Part shown: in pieces, positions 46,449 through 57,319 of the stretch
Layout of the letters: the number at the start of each line of letters is the position of its first letter
How positions within the stretch are numbered: position 1 is the stretch's first letter
Assembly (NCBI GenBank): GCA_036874045.1
Contig: JAZBRI010000003.1
Coordinates: 19,507,501 to 19,571,500 of the forward strand
Origin: Cymodocea nodosa
Lineage: Eukaryota; Streptophyta; Magnoliopsida; Alismatales; Cymodoceaceae
Direction of reading: 5' to 3'
DNA: 64,000 nucleotides
Notes under the pieces: generated by a model
The model's database searches: none
Told to the model about the DNA's origin: nothing
Seen by the model: only the letters and a program-made list of their open reading frames with translations
Made by a program: the position numbers and the translations under genes

Positions 46449-47929
46449 TTAATATGACCTCCATGCAGGGATTGCAGCGTTTAGCTGGAGAAATTCAACT
46501 GGAGGTGATGAGATGCCCACATTGTTATTGTCAAATATTCCAAGGCTACCCAGAAGCTTCTGTATCAGAAAACCTGCAGCAAATGAAACACCTGAACACG
46601 ACACCCCAAGACCAAGATAGTAAAGCAAGCTTCTGATGTAAGGCTTGGGTGAACTCTGCACATGTGCCTTTGCTGCAGCAAGAAGAGCAATGCAAAATAG
46701 AGAAGCTGAAACAACAGCTATCAGTTTGTACTCTTTGTTGTTACTCTTCGGAAATGAAAAGCCATAAATCACAGGAGGTAAACTCCCAACTACAATGAAG
46801 GACAAGAAAGCAACAGTTGCATGTAGCCCAAAATGGCCTCTCCTTCCAAGTACCTTCCTGTAATGGGTGGTGCGACCGTCTTGATCTAAAGTTTCATATT
46901 CCTCTGTATGTAATTCCATAAGCTGCATGACAGAGTGGTTACAGAACTATGTCAATCAGGAAAAGAAATAACAATCAATCAAACATGACCAAACTCAAGG
47001 AATTGCAGGCTACAGCTTCCATCAAATGCCTATATGTTGCCATGACTCTGTCATACTGCAAAATGAAATGCACATTCGACCTGGACTAGCATGTAAACAG
47101 AATATAGCATTATTACATTGCATGCGACAAAAAATTTAATCAAGAATATGATATTAGGAATTATAATCCTGTGCAAAAATAAGAAAGTGGGATCATCCAA
47201 ATTGAGATCAACCAACCCATGCAATATAAATCTTCATCCATGGACTTGATAGTTGATATTCCAAATAGAATTAAATGAGTATTTGAGAAAACGGAATGGG
47301 GATAGCCTATTTCTATCTGCTATAAATTGAACATACTTTGCATAGAAAAATGGAATGGGGATAACCTATTTCTATCTGCTATAAATTAAACATACTTTGC
47401 ATAGAAACTCAATAACTAGTACATGCCAATATGAAAAAGATACTAGAACAACCCTCCCTCCCCCCCAAATCAGATGATAAGTATTGCAGTCATGAACACA
47501 TCATGGTAGGGAAATCACAAGGCAATTTGCAAGCATATATAGCACATGAGCCACTGGAAAGTCTTCCATTAACACCAATACATGTATCAGATGAGAGTGG
47601 TAACAGTGAGTTGCCAACTGCTTAAGTTCATATAACTGCACAAATATCTAAAAACCGCTCAAGAAAATATAACTCAAATTATTGCTTTTCATGCCATCCT
47701 TATTTACTCAAGCCTTATTTTGACTAGCTTCATGTACAAGCAAGTCATTTTAGCAAATATTAAAACCACGGCAAAGCTCATCTGAACTCCCCATTGACCC
47801 AAGAACCTGATCCAGGCATAATTGTGACTCTAACAAGTAGCAAATAAGTAGACAATAAATAACTCACATTATTGAAATGTACCAGCAGTCCACCAAGCAG
47901 AATTGCCAATCCCAAAGTAACAATATTTG
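46449..47929 (-). CDS. Membrane-of-ER-body-like protein, 3' exons only
   Basis: Two minus-strand exons. 47929-47868 encodes NIVTLGLAILLGGLLVHFNN, with TTACAG acceptor and GTGAGT donor. 46922-46449 begins LMELHTEEYETLDQ after an ATGCAG acceptor and runs to a stop. The terminal exon has RKVLGRRGHFGLHA, three hydrophobic segments (FLSFIVVGSLPPVIYGFSF, YKLIAVVSASLFCIALLAAA, YIRSLLYYLGLGVSCSGVS) and KLLGSLG. This resembles the C-terminus of plant MEB1/MEB2-type proteins, VIT-related ER membrane proteins linked to metal transport. No upstream exon was found before the retroelements start near 49428, so the gene is either 5'-truncated or has a very long intron. Confidence 0.72.
47291..47408. repeat. 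59-bp tandem duplication in the intron
   Basis: GGAATGGGGATAGCC at 47293 and GGAATGGGGATAACC at 47352 start two near-identical units that both end CATAGAAA. Confidence 0.85.
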
Positions 47930-49427
47930 CTGTAAATATAAAAACTAATCAGAATATCTTCCACAAATATAAAAATATGGTGATACAAATATGTTGGTAA
48001 AGACATGCCTTCATTTATAATGCGCCTAATTTATGATTTATCAACCAACTTTTTTTTAAGAAAATCTCCGATCTATTAATGAGGTGGAAGCTCAAGAAAT
48101 AAGAATGTACAAGTGGGGGAGACTGAACCAAAACCCTACACAAAACAAAATGAACAAACGTACGGACAACAAAGCAGACACATGTAGAAGCCAGACCACT
48201 GGGGTAAACAGGCAGAATCCCAAAATGCTGTGACCAGACAGCTGAACCAAAGTGGCCAGACTACTGAACCATAGCAAACACGGGCCACCAAGTAAACAAG
48301 TTGAAGCTCGACAACCCTACAACCAGATAGCCAGACCAAACAACCAGACATCCAGACCAAACACAGATGGAAGCCTGCAGTGCCATGATTGGACAACTAG
48401 ACCAAATGGCCAAACATCCAGACCAAACACAGGCGGAAGCCTGCAATGTCATGACCAGACAGCCAGACCAAACACAGATGGAGGCCCACAATGCCACAAT
48501 CGGACATCCAAACCAAGGCAGTTCAGGCTGCCGAACAAGAGAAACTGGTCACTTTACCAACAAGCAAAGTTAATTGTGATATGACTTTGGCCAGTCAAAA
48601 TTCAAATAATGGAATATGAGACACATTGACCATCTATTACATACATATGATTGCTTCAGTTTTCTTTCATATATAGTACATTTCTACTTGAGTGTAAGGC
48701 ATGATGCCTTCTCTGAGGATCACCTACTGAGATAACATGTGCCTTTCATAAAAATGGTCATATTCAAGTCATCAGAGATAGATAATCTACTGGCATGGAG
48801 GATAACAACTCTTAATTATCCATTTTTAGAATGGTACATTGAACGTGAGATACAAAGAAGTCGACTCTAAGAATGAAAAGGATAACTGATATTCTACTTC
48901 CAAAATAATATCTTCAACCTGTGGAACATAGATAACTTCCAAGCCATTGCCTATGTTGTATGCAATCTTACTACGTGGTACACATTTTAATCATTTTTGT
49001 CCCAGCCATAGACTCAAACAATTAAAGTGAGGATTTTGTCATAATTCGGTTCTTACCATGTAGATAAGTTGTCATGCATATTTCTCCCTTATGTGCAACT
49101 AATACTAGTGCTATAGTGGAATTGCAACATGAAGTGCACTACTTAACCTTAATCTACCAAATGAGTTTCAGGATATGAATCAATTTTGAAGTTCTCAAGC
49201 GTTTGAATAGTTGAGCACCAAACGTATCTATCATGTTCAGGCATTTGGTGATGCATATGGTTTAGCAGGCTCAAAATTAGAAGAATTCTCAAAGTGCTAT
49301 GATTATTTTTAATCCTGTCAAACAATCAGATGAAAATGATATAAATCAATTTTAAAGGCATCAAATTGCACCAACCGTTTGCAGTCAATAAGTACCCAGA
49401 TCCGATCTGTTTACCTACAATAAAGGT
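47930..49427. other. Region upstream of the membrane protein exons
   Basis: No further exon recognised. It contains the CCAGACCAAACACAG minisatellite annotated separately. The rest is AT-rich and unremarkable. It may be intron if the gene extends beyond the retroelements. Confidence 0.5.
48341..48540. repeat. Minisatellite with CCAGACCAAACACAG core
   Basis: About three to four imperfect units built on CCAGACCAAACACAGATGG-AGCC and TGCCATGA, roughly 45-66 bp long. An open frame (48252-48584) reads through it as repeats of RPNTDGSLQCHD but has no support as a gene. Confidence 0.75.
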
Positions 49428-51117
49428 TGTTCTGAAAACCCAATAGATAGTTTAGGAGGGGAATAAGGTGATTAGGCCACGTGGCATCTAGGTGAATGTT
49501 GATTGGTTACAATCTTGCCTTTTCTTGACAACATCTAGGAGCACAGATATGTAGCAGAGCAGGGCTTCCTTGGAAGGTAAGCTTGTTTTTCCTAAATCAT
49601 TGCTTGGATCAGCTTGTGGGCAATCATAAAACCATTTGGCTAAGAGGTTGCCACCAATGACAATATCCATTCTCCCCTCTGATTCCACTTCCACCTAGTG
49701 CATATCCTTTCCATCTTCCACCATTGGATGGAAGAGAACTAGCTATGTCTTGTCTCTCCTCTTCACAGATCGCAAAGACTGTTACAGCGAGCCCGACAGC
49801 AGGCACTGCAAGTGGATTGTATCAATCTGGTATCAGAGTAAGAGACAGTCCAAGGGGAGACATTAATACTCAGAGATTTCAACGAGATATGAGATCTAAT
49901 GCTCCGAATGTAGTTGGAGTCTCGTAAAGCTTTTAGGGAGCTGACCAACATTGTTCAAGGGTTGGGTGTAGTGATGGGAAATAGCAATGAGAATCGACAT
50001 CGGGGAATTGGTGGGTATGCCAGGGAGCATACTGAACAAAGAGGACCACAGCCGGAGTTTCACATTCTGTAGGAAGGACCACGACCAGAGTTTCATACTC
50101 TGTAGGGGGAGATTATTCCAAGATCTGTGATACAATTGAATTTCCCGATCTTCACAGGTGTAGAGGGACTGGTGAGCTAGATATTGCACGCTGAAAATTT
50201 TTTTGAGTTCTACTCCATTCCAGAATTTCAGAAAGTACAATATGTTGGCTTTCATTTTGAAGATGAGGCCATGCAGTGGTTCCACCAATTTGAGGTGGCT
50301 CATCCAAAGATTGGTTGGTGAGAATTTCAATCTGAATTTTTAGGACACTTTGAAAAAAGGGTATGGGGAGAAATTGATTGCCAAACTGTCAAAGTTATAG
50401 CAGAAAAAATGTTACAACAGAAAGGCAGTCTCCAACAGTATCAAGCACAGTTTAAGAAGATTTTGAATTAATTACCTCAACCGGAGGAAGAAGACACAAC
50501 CACTATTTTCACGAGTGGCCTGAGAGATGAAATTAAGGCCAAAGTGCAGGCTACTGATCCATCTACATTGTCAGCAGCCATGAGAATGGCTAGAATCCAA
50601 GAAGAGAAGTGGGGAAAGCAGCAAATCATGTTCAAAAAGGAGAGTGGGTGGGAAACTGATCCATCGATCTAAAGAGGGATGATTCATAAGGGGCCTCAAA
50701 TGGTGACACCTCCAAATTAGGAGATTCCTAGACTTCCTACTTCCCTGGCCCCAACTCCAATGAACCCAACAGTGAAGGTTCTAACACTAACAGAAATGTA
50801 AGCTAGAAGAGTTGTCAGGCTGTGTTACCATTGTGATGAGAAATATACCTAGAGCCCACTGGTGTAAATCGTAGACGCTGTACTTGGTGGAAGAAGTCAA
50901 AGAAGGGGTGGGGGAGGGTGAGCCAGCAGAAGCAGGGGAGTCCAAGGCCAAAATTTCCATCCATACTATTTCAAGAGAGGAGAATGCCCAAACTATGGAA
51001 CTTTGGGGTAAAATAAATGGTTAGCAGGGATTGATAATGATAAATAGTAGAGGCTCACACAATTTTGTGGATTCTTAATTCATCAATAGTGAGTCAGGGT
51101 TTGGCCATAGTGTCATG
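49428..51117 (+). mobile_element. Chromovirus-type element G, decayed, 3'-truncated
   Basis: A probable LTR (49428-49824) ends ATTGTATCA, followed by a tRNA-iMet PBS TGGTATCAGAG at 49828-49838. The Gag region at about 50110-50960 gives FPIFTGVEG, FFEFYSIPEFQKVQ and EDEAMQWFHQFEVAHP with many stops. A degenerate zinc knuckle (CYHCDEKYT) lies near 50821. A protease relic (SHNFVDS) lies near 51055. The element stops where the LTR of H begins. The left LTR boundary is a guess. Confidence 0.65.
49828..49838 (+). other. Primer binding site (tRNA-iMet) of G
   Basis: TGGTATCAGAG three bases after the putative LTR end, the standard primer site of chromoviruses and many copia elements. Confidence 0.7.
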
Positions 51118-51534
51118 TGTTATGTATTGTGGACATCTGTTATGTTAGTTTTATGGGTTGTATGACTTGACCCTTCCATGGCATGGATTGAAGGTTGTAT
51201 ACATCGTCCAATGATGTGGATTCCAAAGAGAAGTAGTTAATGTTTTAGTCGATGTATAATTGAGATGAAGAGATGCATCTCATCAACTTGTAGCCATCTT
51301 AAAGTGCTATAAAATAAAGCCAAGACCGTGAGATTAGTATTGGAGAACTCCAAAAAAACTACCTTGTTTCAATTATAATCTATCTCTCACAGGAGGTGTT
51401 CCACCTAAGAGATCCTCTGTTTTTTCCTCCATCGCCCAACGTTGGTTGATGAAGGTCTACAAATCGACCACCACAAGCGATCAGAAGATCTATGTGACTA
51501 CAAGGGAGATGTCTCAAAGAGGAGGAACATAACA
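51118..51534 (+). repeat. 5' LTR of element H
   Basis: Runs from TGTTATGTATTG to ...GAACATAACA, about 417 bp, and ends just before a PBS (TGATATCAGAGCC at 51538-51550, one change from the tRNA-iMet site). No 3' LTR was seen. Confidence 0.6.
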
Positions 51535-54500
51535 AATTGATATCAGAGCCTCACGACGCCTTGGGAATGGCAAATGAGGAATTCTAACGACAACTAGTCG
51601 ATCTATAGCAAGAATTTCATCAAGAAACCCAAGAACAACGACACCTAATGGGTGAGATGATGACAACAATTTGTTCTTTGTCTTCGGAAAATATTCATGA
51701 AGGACATGGCAACAACAATGGTCATAATTCACATAACATTGGGCATTTCGGTGGACCCAAAACCACCACAAAAATCAATTTTCCTATTTTTGACAAGAAG
51801 ACTAATCCGTCACTTAGAAGAGGTATTTTATTAAGGCACAATACATCATATTTATCATGGTGCCAATTGTACAAAGGAGATGAGCAAAGGCTTGGCACGT
51901 GAAGCCATGGGTGGTATTAAAATTCAATTTTTCATGTTACACTTGGATATTATCTAATATATTTATAAAAATACTAATGCATTAATGACTTAATATATAA
52001 TTTTCTAAAATTAACAACAAAAATCCAACTAAACTCATAGTTATACTTCAATTAATAATAATCTCAACAATAAAAATAAGTCAGAAGCAAATAATAATAA
52101 ATTTGATGATAACAATCACAAAAATAAGTTAAACTTTTGGCAGTTAAATAATAATAATAATATATTTTGCCAGTTGGGCATTACATGTCAAACGATTCTT
52201 CTTCCACAACATCGATAAAGACCAAAAGGTTTCTTATGCATCAATGCATTTGGACAGCAAAACATCGTAATGGGTTAACTGGTACATCAAAAGTGGATGA
52301 GGCAACCATTAGGAATAGTTCAAGGATAACCTTATTGTTTGTTTTGGGGATGGTGAACTTGAGCCTCCTATGGCCCAACTCTCCAAACTCCGACAAACTC
52401 GTTTCATTCAAGAATACTAAAGTCAATTTGAAAAACTTCTTAATTGAATTGACAGTCTTACTGATGGAGATATTGCTACCATCTTCATTAGTGGGTTTTG
52501 GAAGGATATCCACTTAGAGGTTCAATTAACGAATCCACCATCCTTTTCAGTGGCTCTCAAAGTTGGCAAAATTCAAGGAAAATTTTCTACGCTCCTAACG
52601 ATCTCGTAATATTTTAGGAGAAAATGATAAGAAAGACTCAAAGGTACAATCTCAAACAACACCTTCTCTTAAAATTCTTTCTCTTGAATAAATGAGTGAA
52701 TGACATGCAAAGAACTTGAGTTATAATTGTGATGAACAATGAAACAAAGGTCACAAATGTAAGTCAAAATCTATCTTCTTAGTTCAAGGGCACAATGAAG
52801 GGGAAGAAAACTTTGTTGTTAACAAAGAGAACTCACCTCCAAAAGAAACTGCTAAGATTGTTGTCTCATCCCATGCAATCACAGGAACTGTTCAGACTGA
52901 TACTATACACTTCTGGGTGAAAATTGGGGAACATCAAGCTCTCTTGATGGTTGATAGTGGAAGTACCCACAATTTCATTAGTTGATATCTTGTTCGAGTA
53001 ACCAACCTCCAAATTTATCCTGGTGGAGGACAAGTTCAAGTAGAACGTGTTGGGTGTCCAGCACATGTATGATCCAGGCGTGTGTCCTAATAATTGCTTG
53101 CGTTGAGAGATGCCTCACGCTGTCCCGTGACAAGTGACATGATTGAAAGCTAGAGACCAAATGCCTAGGTTACACTTGAACAACATGCGACTGGGTACTA
53201 AGAACCTTTAACAGGATGTTGAGGAGCCTTTGCTAACACCTCAGGGTTTTAGCATAGATGGTAGCACCCGATCTTAACAAGTGGTATCAAAGCCAGGGGT
53301 CGCGGGTTCGAGTCCCAGTAGACATGTACTGCGTGTACGTGTGCTGGGGGGGGGTGATTGTTAGGTGTCTAGCACACGTATGATCCAAGCGTGTGTCCTA
53401 ACAATCGCTTGCATTGAGAGATGTCTCATGCTTTCCCATAACAAGTGACATGATTGAAAACTAGAGACCAAATGTCTAGGTCACACTTGAACAGTACGCG
53501 GCTGGGTACTAAGAATCTTTAATAGGATATTGAAGAGCCTTTGCTAACACCTCGAAATTTTAGCATAGATGGTAGCACCCGATCCTAATAGAAAGTGGAT
53601 GTTCCATGCCATTTGAGGGAAAAGTGGCGGCAATTCTCCTATGTTGCCCTGTGATAACTATTACCGTTGATGCATATCTACTTGATATTACCCTTTACGA
53701 CATTATCTTAGGGGTAGGGGTAGATTGGTTACAAATAATCGACCATTTTACTCTAGATTTAAATAAGAAATTTATGACCTTTAATCTATACAATAGTGTG
53801 GTTCATTGGCATGGTATTCGATCAACACTTTCGACTAATATTTCATCTCGTCAAATGGAATAAGAATTGTTAGTTGCCAAGGATGCTTGTTTGGTGTTTG
53901 CAATATCTAACCATATACAACAACAATTATCTGAATTTCCAGGTGAAATTCAGGAATTATTAGATGCATTTGATGATATTTTCACAAAGCTTGTGGATTT
54001 ACCTCCTTTGCGAAATTCAGACTATCATATTCCACTTAAAGATGAAAATAAGGTCATCAACATTCCACCATACAGATATCCACATTATCAAAAAGATGAG
54101 ATTGAGAAACAAGTGAAATCCTTCTTAGAAACTGGAGTTATACGCCATTCGAATAGTCTTTTCTTTGCTAATACTTTTAGTTCAAAAGAAGGATGGCACT
54201 TAGCATTTTTGTATCGTCTATAGGGAACTTAATAATCATACTATTAAGGACAGATATCCGATTACTATTGTTGATGAACTATTGGACAAACTGGTAGAAG
54301 CACATTTCTATTCTAAATTGGATCTTCATGCATGATACCATCAAATCCAAGCATCCCCTCATGATATTCATAAAATGGCATTTCGTACCCATGAAGGTCA
54401 CTATGAATTTACTGTGATGCCCTTTGGCCTCACAGACGCTCTTGTTACTTTTTAGAACTTTATGAATACTATTTTTCACCCTCATTTACAAAAATTTGTC

Positions 54501-54722
54501 TTGATTTTCTTTGATAACATCTTTATATATAGTAAGACTTGGGAAGATCATGTACAACACCTCCGACAAGTTATGCTTATTCTTCGAATCCATCAATTGA
54601 AAGTCAAGATGTCTAAATGTTGCTTCGCTATGCAAGAAATTGATTATCTTGGCCATTTGGTTTCCTATCAAGGAGTTCAACTAGATCCTTCAAAAATCCA
54701 AAACATCACTAGCCAATTCTAA
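51535..54722 (+). pseudogene. Chromovirus-type element H gag-pol, split by a TRIM
   Basis: The Gag start lies near 51568-51902 (HLMGEMMTTI, INFPIFDKK). The decayed capsid and zinc region run to about 52760. The protease reads ALLMVDSGSTHNFIS near 52930-52982. The TRIM at 53048-53590 interrupts the next segment between QVQVE and SGCSMPFEG. RT follows: FDDIFTKLVDLPP, VINIPPYRYPHYQKDEIEKQV and GVIRHSN at 53867-54223. A shifted part runs at 54462-54722, where the catalytic FFDD reads FFDN, then IYSKTWEDHVQHL and YLGHLVS. RNase H and integrase are missing and homology ends at 54722. Confidence 0.82.
53048..53590 (+). mobile_element. TRIM retrotransposon (543 bp)
   Basis: Two 232-bp direct terminal repeats (53048-53279 and 53359-53590) start TGTTGGGTGTC/TGTTAGGTGTC and end GATCTTAACA/GATCCTAATA. 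A 79-bp interior carries a PBS (TGGTATCAAAGCCAGG from 53282) and a PPT of nine G (53346-53354). The flanks GAACG (53043-53047) and GAAAG (53591-53595) are a 5-bp duplication with one change. Removing the element restores the reading V-E-S-G-C of the host protease-RT linker. It has no coding capacity, so it depends on another element for movement. Confidence 0.92.
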
Positions 54723-55550
54723 CAGCTCTCTGAGGATTTCTCGTGTTGGTTTCTAAGGGATTTTTCTAGGTGACTTACAAGCACGATTCTAGAATGCTCA
54801 AACACTTTAGCATCACCGAAATTGAAAGAAGAAGAGAGGGAAGCAGAAGGAATACACAAACAAAGAACATAAGAATTTACATGGTTCAATAAATAGCCTA
54901 CATCTACAAATGTTTGGTGGTTTCTTGAGTTTTCGGCGTAATAAATGTTCTTCACCGCTCGCCACTCAACCATACTTAATTACAGTTATATAAGAGCTTT
55001 TTATACTACCCAACATAGGATGACAGATCCTTAATGCATCAAAGTCATTAAGTGAATACAAAATTATCACAACCATTCATTCGAAGATTACAAAAGAAGC
55101 TAAATGGAACTATCCGAAAACAACTTGTTTTCAGAACCATTCAATAGAACCTTTCGAAATAGTAACAATTTTGGAGGCTTTTAGTCTTAACTCTTTGAAA
55201 TCCTTTGATGCCTTTCCAACCTATCAAGCACTGTATCAGTGACATGCAATAAGACCCTCCTTCCAAAAAGAGTATTGGAACCTTTTAAGGAAACTCTCTA
55301 AAAGAACTTACAATTTGCATACTTTCAAGCGAAACCCTTTGAAAATGCTCCAGACTCTCTCACTAAACTTTCAGATACTTTCAAGTGAAACCTTTCGAAA
55401 ATGCTCTAGTCACACCAACTGCATTTTGGATACTTTCGAGTGAAACCCTTCGAATGCACCTATTAGTTGGAACATTTTGACTAAAACCCTTCGAATGATG
55501 GTACTTTTTATGGTATACTCCACACCTGTACTACTTAACTTAATAATCTC
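54723..55550. repeat. Unclassified repeat, probable LTR fragment
   Basis: Non-coding. The motif CTTTCGA(A/G)TGAAACCCTTCGAA and variants recur at about 55330-55500. ACATGGTTCAATAAATAGCCTACATCTAC (in parts) near 54880-54905 resembles text near copia LTR ends in minus orientation. Boundaries and family are not established. Confidence 0.35.
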
Positions 55551-57247
55551 TGTTTAGAATGAAATTATGCATAATATTAATAGTTAATGAATGATTAATT
55601 GTATAGTATTTAACTTATCATATGAGAATTAAATTATTATGCTACATTTATATAATTATAAGACTTAATTAAAGAACATGCATAATTTAAAGGAATTAAT
55701 GATTAATTATCTTTAGGAATTATTAAAAATTACTTCTTTTGCATATTATTTATTAAATATTATATATGTATTTGTTTCATTAAACTACAGAACTAAACAA
55801 ATTCGTTGAGTTACGTTGTAACTCAACAAAGTCGGTCTATTGAGTTTAATAGTTAAGTCAACGGAGTAAGTCTATTAAGTTACACTAACTTCACAGACTA
55901 GTTATTATCTAATATGCGATTGTGAGCAATTTACAGGAAATACGTAGAGAAACCACGTTACACGAATCACGTTATGATCTCGATCGTGAAATGAAAAAGT
56001 AATTATCGTCATTGATACGAATGAAGGAAATTCAACTAGTTATTTTGGCTGAAATAGTTATTATAAGAATTAAATATAAAAGTATTAGAAAAAAAATGAA
56101 GAAAAGGAGGAGAGCTACGCTCACTACAGAAAGTATCGGACGTTCCTTGAGATTTCTCCCACCAACCATCCATCACCACCCACCTACCAACCATAATCAT
56201 TATCATCTACCATTCATTAAAGATCTATGAGGATACTTTTCAGATATCGAGTTAATTTCGATTAAAACATGATGATTGACAATTACTGTGAAAAAGTAAT
56301 CGCGTCATAGGAAGGATATGCATTTTCACCAAGTACCGAATTATCTCTTAGGAGATAATAAAATTTCTAGCCTTAGTTTTAAGTTGATGCCGCTATACTG
56401 AAAAAAAAATCAACTTACAAAAGTTTAGGTTCACAATCCAATAAGGAGAAGAACACTGATAATAAATGGTTAAGTTTTCAGTAGTGTAACTACGTCTCAT
56501 GTAGTGTTGAAAGTCTTTTATTTTCAATAAAGAGTTTTACTTGTCATAAATCATCTACCTTAAGGAACAAATATATGTTTACATTTACACAATTTTGTTT
56601 ATCAAGTTCTGTATTTGTATCATTTATGTTTATATTGTCTATTAGTAATTGTTAAATATTTTGTGTTTATCTTATTTTAGTTAATATAAAATCATATGAT
56701 TAAATTTTGAAATTAATTAGTATAAATCTTTGAATTTGTGATTAAACTATTTATCATTTGAAAGATTTAAATGCTAAAATTGCTTAGTGTTAAATCTAAT
56801 ATAAATAATATTTTGAAAGCATTAAGAGTGTTGTTTGCATTCTCTAGAATCGCTCAATGGATGATCTATTCTTATGCAATCAACAATAGCAAGAGGAAGT
56901 TATCGAATGACTTGTTAGTTATCCGTAATTCAACAAAGTTAGTCCGTTAAGATAGTTGTAACTCAATGAACTTGATCCATGAAGTTAAGTAGTAATTCAA
57001 CGAACTTAGTCCGTGGAGTTAAACATTAACTCAACAGAGTGAGTAGATTAATACACAATACACTTTGGCTATAACAATTTAAAAATCTAATTTCAATCAC
57101 TTCTTGTGGATTTGACTTGTTCTTGCATACTTTTTACAACTAACATTATGCACTTGCAGTTAATTTAACAAACAGATTTATTGGATTTAAATCTTATTCA
57201 GGAATTGCTTATTTACTTATAAAAATTACACTTAAACTAACAAGACA
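55551..57247 (+). repeat. 5' LTR of Athila-type copy D
   Basis: Starts TGTTTAGAATGAAAT, the reverse complement of the A and B LTR ends, and continues colinearly (ATTTAACTTATCATATGAGAATTAA). Palindromes lie at 55798-55905 and 56915-57045. A decayed TATGCACTTGCAGTTAA block lies at about 57149-57165. It ends ACA directly before AGTTTTT and the eroded PBS. Length is about 1.7 kb. Confidence 0.85.
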
Positions 57248-57254
57248 AGTTTTT

Positions 57255-57271
57255 TTGTGTCATTACTAGAG
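57255..57271 (+). other. Eroded PBS of copy D
   Basis: TTGTGTCATTACTAGAG aligns base for base with TGGCGCTGTTGCCGGGG of element A at the same distance from the LTR. Nearly all differences are C to T or G to A. Confidence 0.7.
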
Positions 57272-57319
57272 AATAAAAATTTGAAATCGTAAAAACTATT
57301 TTGTTTTCATATTATAGAG

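Noticed and set aside
48341-48540. Repeat array resembling a CRISPR
   Set aside because: Units are imperfect and contiguous without unique equal-length spacers, and the DNA is plant nuclear.
48252-48584. 110-aa frame with repeated RPNTDGSLQCHD units
   Set aside because: The frame is a by-product of a minisatellite. No start context or homology is evident.
49624-49806. Minus-strand frame over the G LTR (AVGLAVTVFAICEEE)
   Set aside because: It lies in a retroelement LTR, antisense, and does not match the missing exons of the membrane protein.
52241-52513. 90-aa minus frame in element H
   Set aside because: It is antisense to the decayed Gag region of H, which explains the sequence better.
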